DNA from: Lysobacteraceae bacterium | GTDB lineage: Bacteria; Pseudomonadota; Gammaproteobacteria; Xanthomonadales; Xanthomonadaceae | Direction of reading: 5' to 3' | NCBI GenBank assembly: GCA_027483745.1 | Contig: JAIXTZ010000054.1 | Coordinates: forward strand, 1 to 12,413 | Length of the DNA stretch: 12,413 nt | Shown: positions 1 through 6,109 of the stretch, piece after piece | Position numbering within the stretch: position 1 is the first letter of the stretch | Layout: each line of letters starts with the position of its first letter | Notes under the pieces: generated by a model | Databases searched by the model: none | What the model was told of the DNA's origin: nothing | What the model saw: only the letters and a program-made list of their open reading frames with translations | Program-made: the position numbers and the translations under genes

Positions 1-468
1 GACGGCGACATGGCGCTGCGCTTCACCATGACGCCCACGGAAGCGCGCGAGCTGCTTGCCCGCCCGCCGTCGCCCGCGCCGAGCGACCCGTTGAATGAGG
101 CGATGCGCGGCCACGTGCAGGCCATGGACCGCGCCATGGGCCGCACGCCCGACGAGGCCAGCGACCGCGTGGCCGCGGCGCTCACCGCGGAATGGCGCGC
201 GAATGGTCTGACGTCCCGCCCCGACGGCGTGGTGCTGGGCCAAAAGGGCGGCAACGCGCAGCCCGGCGAGTACGTGTTCGCGTACTCGGGTTCGTCGGAG
301 CGCCCCAGCGATTGGGTGGGGGTGAAGACCGCTGAGGCCGTGCAGACGCCGGTGGAGCAGAGCCTCGCCAAGGCCGAGACGCTGCAACGGCAGCTTGCGG
401 TTGCAGCGCAGCAGATGGCGCAGGCGCCGCAGCCGGCGAACGACGCCGCGGTGAGAGTGATGGGATGA
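1..468 (+). CDS. X-type IV secretion effector, C-terminal part with XVIPCD (5' end outside window)
   Basis: The reading frame is open from base 1, so this is the tail of a longer gene; the first in-frame ATG (10) is probably internal. From about base 82 to 384 the protein matches the pattern of XVIPCD, the domain that docks effectors to the VirD4 coupling protein of the Xanthomonadales type IV secretion system. Visible hallmarks are a DPLNEAMR helix, AMGRTPDEASDRVAAAL, a short GL...GVVL strand, PGEYVFAYSG and the closing TPVEQSLA segment, followed by a Gln/Ala-rich tail (LQRQL, AAQQMAQAPQ), also usual for these effectors. Such proteins are injected into rival bacteria. The toxic domain lies upstream and is not visible, so its activity can only be inferred from the neighbours. 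The stop overlaps the next start (ATGA at 465-468), as expected for an effector followed by its immunity gene. Family assignment is by motif memory, not a search. Confidence 0.82.
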   Translation, partial: DGDMALRFTMTPTEARELLARPPSPAPSDPLNEAMRGHVQAMDRAMGRTPDEASDRVAAALTAEWRANGLTSRPDGVVLGQKGGNAQPGEYVFAYSGSSERPSDWVGVKTAEAVQTPVEQSLAKAETLQRQLAVAAQQMAQAPQPANDAAVRVMG

Positions 469-1880
469 CGCAGCCGCAGGTATTCGCCGCCCTGCTGTTG
501 GCCGTTGCCGCGCAGGCCACCCAGGCGTTCGGCACCACCCGCGAGGCGATGTGTCGGATGTCGGATCCGTCGGACGTGGTGGCGGCGTGGGCGGAGTCCC
601 CGGACGTACGGAAAGGGCAGATCGCCGCGGACCTCCGAGCTCGCGCGAGTGCCGCGGAGCTTAGCGGCGATCCGTCCTTCGATGGATTCCGTCTGGGCGT
701 GCTGGACTATCGCTGGCGCTATGTCGAGCCGAACCGCGATCCGGGAGATTGGCCGCCCATCCATTGGACCGTCGAGCGATACGAGGGAGGCTTCGTGATG
801 ACCTTCCAGCGTGCTCGCTGGGGCGAATACCTCGGCGAGGGCGAGGACGATCACGCGGTTGTTCCGGAGCCCGGCCCCGCCCAGCGCTACGTGTTTGTTC
901 GACGCGAGAACTGCTGGGTGCTCGAGACCGACGACCCTCGCGTGCTTCCCAGTCAACTGGATGGCGATGACGTCCGTTGGCCGACGGCCGAAGGGGCACC
1001 GGTGGTCGGCATTGACCTTCCGGCCGATTCGCTCGACCTCGGGGACACGCTGTTCGACCGGCGCTCGGCTGCTGCCGAGGCCCTGGGGGCGGGCGTCGAA
1101 CGCTCCTCGGCCTACTCGCGATGCGTCGAAGCGGCCGATGGAAGCGACGGCCTGATGACCGAGTGCGAGTTCGAGGAGCAGGAGCGGTTGGCGCGGCGAC
1201 TTCGCGATGGGGCGGAGCCCTCGGGGCGTCGCAGGTTCGAGCCGTGGCGCGCGGAAGCGGAGGTCGCCTGCGCGTGGTACCCGACGTACGAAGGCACCTT
1301 GGCGAGGCTTCACGCGGCCACCTGCGTGACAAATCGATTGGCCGCGAAGGTGCGTGAGCTCGATCCGAACGCCGTCGCGGATTCCACAAGGGCCGGCGCT
1401 TCGGCGGTCCCGCGCTGCGTCGGCGACGAGCAGGTCCTCTTCGCCTGTGCGCTGCAAAACGGCAAGGCGGTGGCGCTCTGCGCCAGCCCGGCCGCGACGG
1501 CACGGGACGGGTATGTGCGATACGCCTACGGGCGGGGCGAGGTGGCGGAGTTGGCGCTGCCGTCGACGCGGCTTCCGGCAGGCGACCGATTCAAGAGCAC
1601 CGTCGTGCGGTACCCCAGCGGCAACGGCCGCCACGCCTACAGCGTGGAGAACGGCGGATTCCACTACGTGCTCTATCGAACCTGGGAAGCACGCGACGGC
1701 CATGCGGCCGGCGGCGGCTTGATGGTGCTGGACCGTTCGGGCAAGCGGCTGATGCACCAGCGCTGCCGGTCCATGGGCGAGGACGTGCAATCCACGCTGG
1801 CCATGCCCCCCGCGTGGATGCCGGCTGAGCCGTTGCTCGACGAGGGTTCCCGCATCGATTTCACCGCCGGAGGAAACTGA
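465..1880 (+). CDS. Exported putative immunity protein with LprI-type lysozyme-inhibitor segment
   Basis: A 471-residue protein with a clear signal peptide (hydrophobic residues 6-18, probable cleavage after ATQA, residue 21), so it should act in the periplasm. Three parts are visible. Residues ~30-160 end in a YVFVRRENCWVLE strand pair. Residues ~215-300 look like an LprI (DUF1311) domain: C220, C234, the W261...C269 stretch and the LHAATCVTNRLAAKVREL helix (C287). Residues ~315-440 resemble an uncharacterised secreted domain with the signature VLFACALQNGKAVALCAS. LprI-type domains are known as lysozyme inhibitors. The start is the ATG in the ATGA overlap with the effector; no good ribosome site precedes it, so translation is probably coupled. 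Inference: it protects the cell against the effector from sister cells. The exact inhibitory domain is uncertain. Confidence 0.78.
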   Translation: MTQPQVFAALLLAVAAQATQAFGTTREAMCRMSDPSDVVAAWAESPDVRKGQIAADLRARASAAELSGDPSFDGFRLGVLDYRWRYVEPNRDPGDWPPIHWTVERYEGGFVMTFQRARWGEYLGEGEDDHAVVPEPGPAQRYVFVRRENCWVLETDDPRVLPSQLDGDDVRWPTAEGAPVVGIDLPADSLDLGDTLFDRRSAAAEALGAGVERSSAYSRCVEAADGSDGLMTECEFEEQERLARRLRDGAEPSGRRRFEPWRAEAEVACAWYPTYEGTLARLHAATCVTNRLAAKVRELDPNAVADSTRAGASAVPRCVGDEQVLFACALQNGKAVALCASPAATARDGYVRYAYGRGEVAELALPSTRLPAGDRFKSTVVRYPSGNGRHAYSVENGGFHYVLYRTWEARDGHAAGGGLMVLDRSGKRLMHQRCRSMGEDVQSTLAMPPAWMPAEPLLDEGSRIDFTAGGN

Positions 1881-1883
1881 GGC

Positions 1884-3653
1884 ATGCGAGCTGCGCGTTG
1901 GCGATGGACGGTGTTTGCCGTGCTGGGGTTTGTTGTCGGTTGCTCGGCGGATCGTGCGCCTCAGCCCATGGCGCCACACGATCTGGAGCGCCTCGCGAGG
2001 AGCGTTCTGGCCCAGCACTATGGGGAGGCGGCTCGGGACGACCGCCTCGATTGCTGGAGGGAGGCCACGGACGAGCCGCCTTACTGCATGCGCCTTGCGC
2101 AGGTGCGACAGGTGGAGGAGGCGGGGCGCGCGGTGCTCTATGTTCTGGCGTCGAACATCCATCCCATGGATGAGTCGAACGATCGGTACGCGCACCCAGA
2201 CCCTGGGCTTGCCGCGGCGTTCGCCGTCGTCATCAACCCCGATGGCTCGGTAGGCGATGTCTTGGCGGCTTCGGGTGCGTTGCCTTACGGGTCGAACGGC
2301 GCCTGCGGGTGCGACGACGCGACGCTCGTCCGCCTCGGCGCCGCGACGCACGCCTGGCATTTCGTCAGCGGCGGCGTGTGGCAAGGCATCGTGGTGACGA
2401 ACCACGTGCTTCTGGCCCGGAAGGGCGATGCCTTCACGGATGTTTCCGAGATCCCCGAGATCACCGAAGCCGATCAGTCCCACCGGCTCCGTCTCCGGGT
2501 GGATGGCAGTGATCCCACCGATGAGCCGTTTCCGATCGTCGTGACGAAGGAGGCGATCGAGGATGCGCCCGAAAATCCGCCCATCGAGGGGGAGTGGGTC
2601 ATTCGCCCGAGCAGCATGGATGGGGTTTATCGACTGCCCGCGTCGGCTGGGGTCGGAGGAGCGACGGGCGGGTCCTCCCCAGCGCCCCAGCGCTTCGAGG
2701 CGTCCGGTCGCGTCGTGGTGCTTGAGGGGGCTGAATGCCGCGAGACGCCCGAGCTCGGCCATGCCTGCGATGGCCCGATGCGACTGCGGATCGACGATCA
2801 GCCGGTGCTGCGGCTCGCTGCGCCGCTGCTGCTCGACAAGGTGCCGTTGGCCGTGGGCCCGGTGGATGCCGCCCTCAACGCACGAAGCCCCTCGATCGTG
2901 CTGGCCGATTTCGACAACGATGGCCGAGAGGATGTCGCGGTCGCCACGAGCCGCCAGGGGGGGTATGGACGGACGGCGTACGCCATCCATCGGCGGCGGG
3001 GTGACGGCTGGGTCTATTCGAGCGCGTTGTCGGCGCTGACCGAAGCGCGCATGGGCCTGCCGGTTCGCGAGGGGCCATGGCTGCTGGCGTTCGGGAAGAG
3101 CGGTTGCTGCGTGCACGTCGAGGAGCGCTACTCACTCGTTGGTGGCGAGCCCCAACTGGCGCAGACGTGGACGGAAACCTCGCTCGAGAACGGCAGGAGC
3201 AAGATCGAAGTCTTCCTCGGTGAACCGGTGCCCGAGCGTCGCCCTCAGAGGGCGCCGACCGATTGCCCGAGCCGCGACTTTCCGACCTTCCTGCGCGCGT
3301 TCGCCGCCATCGATGCCGATGCCCGGCGCCTCGCGTGGACGCGCGACCCGCTGGAGCTTGAAGTGCCGGCCTACCTCGAGTTGGACGACGCTCGGCCTGC
3401 CGATACCGTCGTGAGGGAGATCAGCGGCGAAGAGCGGGAGCAGGCCTTTCTGTATCGGTGGTACCCGCAGGTGGAGCGCTTCGGTTGGGAGGATGGCGTT
3501 CCGGAGGCTGACGTCGCCCTTGTTCCCGAGATCGCCGAGCGCGAAGGGATGATGGAGGTGACGCTCGGTCGGGAATCCGAGATCGACACCTACACCTTCA
3601 AGCCGAGGGGCGGCTGCTGGCAGTTGGTTCGCCGGCGGAACGGGAGAGACTGA
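1884..3653 (+). CDS. Multidomain lipoprotein with XAC2610-like (PliI-like) inhibitor domain, putative immunity protein
   Basis: A 589-residue protein with a lipoprotein signal: basic start, hydrophobic stretch and lipobox VVGC with the lipidated cysteine at residue 20. Ser21 gives no inner-membrane retention signal, so outer-membrane anchoring is likely. Residues ~30-225 are an unrecognised domain with a CGC motif (141-143). Residues ~270-450 match the family of XAC2610, the calcium-binding immunity lipoprotein of Xanthomonas citri that inhibits its peptidoglycan-hydrolase effector. Seen here are the loop DFDNDGRED (342-350), QGGYGRTAY and the hallmark KSGCCVH (405-411). Residues ~460-585 form a third domain ending TFKPRGGCWQLV, recalling the first domain of the previous gene. 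GGAGG at 1869-1873 supports the ATG at 1884, 3 bases after the previous stop. The gene is much longer than a single-domain XAC2610 protein. Confidence 0.8.
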   Translation: MRAARWRWTVFAVLGFVVGCSADRAPQPMAPHDLERLARSVLAQHYGEAARDDRLDCWREATDEPPYCMRLAQVRQVEEAGRAVLYVLASNIHPMDESNDRYAHPDPGLAAAFAVVINPDGSVGDVLAASGALPYGSNGACGCDDATLVRLGAATHAWHFVSGGVWQGIVVTNHVLLARKGDAFTDVSEIPEITEADQSHRLRLRVDGSDPTDEPFPIVVTKEAIEDAPENPPIEGEWVIRPSSMDGVYRLPASAGVGGATGGSSPAPQRFEASGRVVVLEGAECRETPELGHACDGPMRLRIDDQPVLRLAAPLLLDKVPLAVGPVDAALNARSPSIVLADFDNDGREDVAVATSRQGGYGRTAYAIHRRRGDGWVYSSALSALTEARMGLPVREGPWLLAFGKSGCCVHVEERYSLVGGEPQLAQTWTETSLENGRSKIEVFLGEPVPERRPQRAPTDCPSRDFPTFLRAFAAIDADARRLAWTRDPLELEVPAYLELDDARPADTVVREISGEEREQAFLYRWYPQVERFGWEDGVPEADVALVPEIAEREGMMEVTLGRESEIDTYTFKPRGGCWQLVRRRNGRD

Positions 3654-3691
3654 TGAACCGCCGAGCAGCCCGAGGGGTGGCGCCACGATGA
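3653..3691 (+). other. Possible 12-codon coupling mini-ORF
   Basis: The stop of the preceding lipoprotein gene (TGA 3651-3653) overlaps an ATG at 3653. This opens a 12-codon frame rich in Arg and Ala, whose TGA (3689-3691) overlaps the ATG of the next gene (3688). The chained TGATG and ATGA overlaps would let terminating ribosomes pass to the next start, which also has its own GAGGGGTGG purine-rich site at 3672-3680. The arrangement is seen directly. Translation is not shown, and a frame this short can arise by chance. Confidence 0.2.
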
Positions 3692-4299
3692 TGATCCTGA
3701 GCCTTGCGTTCGCGGTGGCTGCCGCTGCATCCCCGGTCGGCGAGACCGTCGAGGGCGGCGTGGCCATGCTGCGATTTTCCGACGGTTCCTCGCGCGAGAT
3801 TCCGGTGAATGGACCGTGGCCGGACAGCGTTCGAGAGCCGACATCCGTCGAGCGATTCGAACTTCGCGTCGACCGTTTCGATGGCGTGGTGCTTGATCCG
3901 AAGCGCGAGCGGATGGCCCAGATCGACCCACGCTACTTCGGTCTGTCCCTGGCCTATACCGACTGCGTGCGCCACCCTGGATCCTGGCCGGGAGATCTCG
4001 AAGGCTGCGCCTCCGCTGAAGTGCGGCGTCAACGTGAAAGGCTAGATCGAGTGGTCGCCGCCCTGAAGCGGTTGTCCGCAGAAGAGGGGCTTGACCCGCT
4101 GATGGCCGAAGCGATCGCACCAGGCGCCCTGGACCGGGCACAGCAGGCCTGGGAGGTCTTCCGCGAGCAGGACTGTGCGATGCGCACCCTCCGGCATGGC
4201 AGCACGTGGGCGCCAGCGACGGCGGCCCAGTGCGAAGCGGAGTCCGTGGCGGTTCGCGCGCAGACGCTCGAAGACCTCGGGCTTTCGGCCAGTCGCTGA
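3688..4299 (+). CDS. Exported LprI-type (DUF1311-like) protein, putative immunity component
   Basis: A 203-residue protein with a short signal peptide (MMILSLAFAVAAAAS, cleavage near residue 14-15), so probably periplasmic. Residues ~88-197 have the layout of the LprI/DUF1311 family: AYTDCVRH (C93), a second cysteine C107, a long charged helix (EVRRQRERLDRVVAALKRL), then AQQAWEVFREQDC (C163) and AQCEAESVAVRAQTLEDL (C182). Four cysteines could form two disulfides. Residues ~20-85 are an additional domain I do not recognise. LprI-type proteins inhibit lysozymes in several bacteria. It sits 34 bases after the lipoprotein gene on the same strand and probably ends the operon, because the next gene is convergent only 19 bases away. 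The double ATG leaves the start uncertain by one codon. Role as a third immunity factor is inferred from position and family. Confidence 0.75.
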   Translation: MMILSLAFAVAAAASPVGETVEGGVAMLRFSDGSSREIPVNGPWPDSVREPTSVERFELRVDRFDGVVLDPKRERMAQIDPRYFGLSLAYTDCVRHPGSWPGDLEGCASAEVRRQRERLDRVVAALKRLSAEEGLDPLMAEAIAPGALDRAQQAWEVFREQDCAMRTLRHGSTWAPATAAQCEAESVAVRAQTLEDLGLSASR

Positions 4300-4318
4300 C
4301 CGCGCGTCGTTGCCGCCC

Positions 4319-5134
4319 TCACAACCCCTCGAACTCCCGCATCAACACCGGCTGCCAATACTCGCGCGCGATGCGCTCGTAGCCGCTGTCCTTGGGGTGG
4401 ATCTCGTCGGCCCATTCGCTGTCCTTGACGGCGCGCCGCGAGTCGACGAGAAACACCTCGGGGTTGCGCTGTGCAAGCCGTTCCAGCCGCGCGTGGAACT
4501 CGTCCACCAGCCAGCGCGTCAGGACCTTCTTGTCGGCGAGGGTTTTCAGCCCCGCCGCGACGAGGTGCGGCTTCAGCCAGGGGCCGGCCTTGAAGATGCC
4601 GCCGAGCCGCGTCGCGCGGCGGCCGTTCGGCATCGGATAGGCGTAGCTGTGCAGTACCACCGCGCAGGCGGGCCGGACCTTGTCGCGGATGTCGATGACG
4701 CGCTGAAAGTCCTCCTCCAGCGTGGTCATGGCGCTGGCGAAGCTGGCGAGCCGCACGTGCCTCTCGACGATGGCCGGCAGCGGCGCGGTGTAGGGGCCGC
4801 GGTTCTGCGGCTCGTCCGGGCGCTTCAGGTATTCGGCCAATTCATGCCCGGCGATGTCGTTGCCGCCCATCGAGACGAGCAGCACATCGATCTCAAGGGC
4901 ACCAAGGTGCCGCGAGAGCTTGGGGAACTGCTGCTTGATCTCAGCAGTGGTGCGGCCGGGCACGGCGTTGTTGGCGAAGATCGCGTCGCCGGCGAAGAGG
5001 CCGCGCAGCTGCTTGTGCAGGTCGACGGGCTTCAGCGGCAGCTGGAACCACGAGTCGCCGAGGCAATACACGCGCGGCAGGGCGGGGTCTTTGTACGTGG
5101 CGCGGATGAAACGTTGCAGGGCTTGGGTGTTCAT
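4319..5134 (-). CDS. SGNH/GDSL-family hydrolase (GDSW variant)
   Basis: A 271-residue protein from the ATG at 5134, with the conserved SGNH blocks in order: GDSW (26-29, Ser28 the likely nucleophile), NNAVPGRTT (block II, Gly60), GGND (90-93) and DEIHP (243-247, Asp243 and His246). These give a complete Ser-Asp-His triad and oxyanion residues, so it should be an active esterase or acylhydrolase. There is no signal peptide or membrane segment, so it probably works in the cytoplasm; substrate unknown. A TTG at 5146 would add four residues, and neither start has a strong ribosome site. The ATG lies in the arm of a 10-bp hairpin, described separately. It lacks an XVIPCD and is convergent with the immunity genes, so I do not count it as part of the secretion cluster. 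Confidence 0.85.
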   Translation of the reverse strand: MNTQALQRFIRATYKDPALPRVYCLGDSWFQLPLKPVDLHKQLRGLFAGDAIFANNAVPGRTTAEIKQQFPKLSRHLGALEIDVLLVSMGGNDIAGHELAEYLKRPDEPQNRGPYTAPLPAIVERHVRLASFASAMTTLEEDFQRVIDIRDKVRPACAVVLHSYAYPMPNGRRATRLGGIFKAGPWLKPHLVAAGLKTLADKKVLTRWLVDEFHARLERLAQRNPEVFLVDSRRAVKDSEWADEIHPKDSGYERIAREYWQPVLMREFEGL

Positions 5135-5162
5135 CGGGGGGCTCAATTGGGGCCCCCGATGA
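5131..5162 (-). repeat. Perfect 10-bp inverted repeat over the SGNH hydrolase start codon
   Basis: TCATCGGGGG (5131-5140) and CCCCCGATGA (5153-5162) are perfect reverse complements around a 12-base loop. In the minus-strand transcript the initiation codon at 5134 is paired in the 3' arm, and the alternative TTG start sits in the loop. Such a hairpin could limit ribosome access or act as an operator. Function is inferred; the symmetry is seen directly. Confidence 0.5.
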
Positions 5163-5198
5163 TGCGCCGCGGGGCGCTACGTCCGCATGGCGCGCGCG

Positions 5199-5344
5199 TC
5201 AGCGGGGATGGTTGAGCCGATCCCAGGCATCACGGGCAACGTCTTTGGCCTGGCTCCATCCAGCGTCGACGTGCCCGTGCGCGTGGTTCACCGCCGCGAA
5301 AGCCCCAGCTCGGCGTCGTCGAAGCTGCGGCCCGGTTGGCGGCG
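5199..5344 (-). pseudogene. Probable remnant of a small Xanthomonadaceae protein gene, frameshifted
   Basis: In the 226 bases between two minus-strand genes, two short frames join end to end. One reads GRSFDDAELGLSRR then stops (TGA, 5288-5290). A second, in another frame from about 5291 down to the TGA at 5199-5201, reads through VNHAHGHVDAGWSQAKDVAR and DAWDRLNHPR. Together they resemble the C-terminus of a small conserved Xanthomonadaceae protein as I remember it: an SFDD-E-LSRDW block followed by a W..AK.A.RDAW.R. end. No start or upstream part is visible, so it looks truncated and frameshifted. The second frame is also the readthrough frame of the membrane-protein gene upstream. This is pattern recognition only. 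Confidence 0.3.
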
Positions 5345-5360
5345 GGCGTGGCGTGGGGGC

Positions 5361-5630
5361 TCAACGGACAGCTTCGGGCCGGAAGAGGTTGAAGATCGCG
5401 ATCAGCAGTGCGGCGCCGACGAGCGATATCGCGATGGCGATGGGGCTGAAATCGCCGGGTCGGATGGTGCCGAAGCCGATCAGTGGGGTGATGAACCACC
5501 CACCGACCATCGCGCCGGCCATGCCGATGACGACGTTGAGGACGATGCCTTGCGGGTCGTCGGCCTTCATCAGCCAGCTGGCCAGCCAACCGACGATGCC
5601 GCCGACCACGAGCCAGATCAGGATGTTCAT
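5361..5630 (-). CDS. GlsB/YeaQ/YmgE-family stress-associated membrane protein
   Basis: An 89-residue, very hydrophobic protein of the size and pattern of the GlsB/YeaQ/YmgE (transglycosylase-associated) family. It starts MNILIWLVVGGIVGWLASWLM, has the conserved GIVLNVVIGMAGAMVGGWF stretch, and ends with a third hydrophobic segment (about 62-83). Three transmembrane helices are expected at roughly 2-20, 29-49 and 62-83, in the inner membrane. Family members are often raised in general stress, but their biochemical role is not settled. The ATG at 5630 has GGAG about nine bases upstream (5643-5640 on the minus strand). It is separated from its neighbours on both sides by about 100-230 bases, so it may be transcribed alone. 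Confidence 0.9.
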   Translation of the reverse strand: MNILIWLVVGGIVGWLASWLMKADDPQGIVLNVVIGMAGAMVGGWFITPLIGFGTIRPGDFSPIAIAISLVGAALLIAIFNLFRPEAVR

Positions 5631-5706
5631 GGGGGGATCTCCATCGGGCGGTGACGGACGCCCGGGGCGGGATGCCCCAAGGGTCGAGAGCGATGGTGGA
5701 TCCGCG

Positions 5707-5734
5707 GTGCGGCGTCGTCAGTGCGACGCCGCAC
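5707..5734 (-). terminator. Hairpin after the DUF6795 gene
   Basis: GTGCGGCGTCG (5707-5717) and CGACGCCGCAC (5724-5734) form a perfect 11-bp GC-rich stem with a 6-base loop, starting two bases past the stop codon at 5737. Position and strength suggest a transcription terminator or 3'-end stabiliser. No T run follows, so it is not a classical intrinsic terminator. Confidence 0.5.
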
Positions 5735-5736
5735 GT

Positions 5737-6072
5737 TCACACGAGATCGCAGCGCAGGACGATCGATTCGCCGAGCTCGCCGTCCATGCGGTAGTTGGAT
5801 CTGTCGTGCATCCACACCCGGTGGAGGCGGCCGGCGAAGTCGACGGTGATGGTCTGTCGCACCGAGGGTTCGTGCGGCAGCCAGCGCGCGCTGAACGAGC
5901 GGCCCACGATGGCCGGGAAGCGGAACGCCCCCTGCGCGTCGGTGGTGGTGTCGTCCACGCCGGTTTCCCGCTTCCACGCCCACCGGTACTCGCGCGAGAC
6001 GCGAGCGTGGGCGACGGGCTGGCCTCGGTGCAGCACGGTGCCCGCCACGGCGGAGAAAAGGATGAGCGCCAT
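5737..6072 (-). CDS. DUF6795 domain protein (carboxypeptidase-regulatory-like fold)
   Basis: A 111-residue protein resembling DUF6795 proteins. It begins LFSAVAGTVLHRGQPVAHAR, a beta-sandwich start also seen in carboxypeptidase regulatory-like domains. Then come REYRWAWKRETG, TTTDAQGAFRFPAI, the LPHEP motif and a closing ESIVLRCDL strand. The role of the family is unknown to me; the fold normally serves binding rather than catalysis. No convincing signal peptide is seen, although the first 12 residues are hydrophobic. The ATG at 6072 has an AGGG sequence a few bases upstream. A strong hairpin follows the stop. The NmrA-type gene upstream on the same strand ends 37 bases away, so joint transcription is possible. 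Confidence 0.75.
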   Translation of the reverse strand: MALILFSAVAGTVLHRGQPVAHARVSREYRWAWKRETGVDDTTTDAQGAFRFPAIVGRSFSARWLPHEPSVRQTITVDFAGRLHRVWMHDRSNYRMDGELGESIVLRCDLV

Positions 6073-6109
6073 CGGGGAACCCTAGCGCATCCCGCCCGCG
6101 CCGCGTGCC

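Noticed and set aside
661..1503. Minus-strand open frame of 280 codons opposite the first immunity gene
   Set aside because: Arg/Pro-rich low-complexity translation without ribosome site; antisense shadow of a gene with a signal peptide and domains.
3132..4141. Minus-strand frames opposite the end of the lipoprotein gene and the LprI-type gene
   Set aside because: No recognisable pattern; the plus-strand genes have export signals and conserved motifs.
4319..5134. SGNH hydrolase as a second secreted lipase effector
   Set aside because: No XVIPCD, no export signal and opposite orientation to the effector operon; nothing in the sequence supports secretion.
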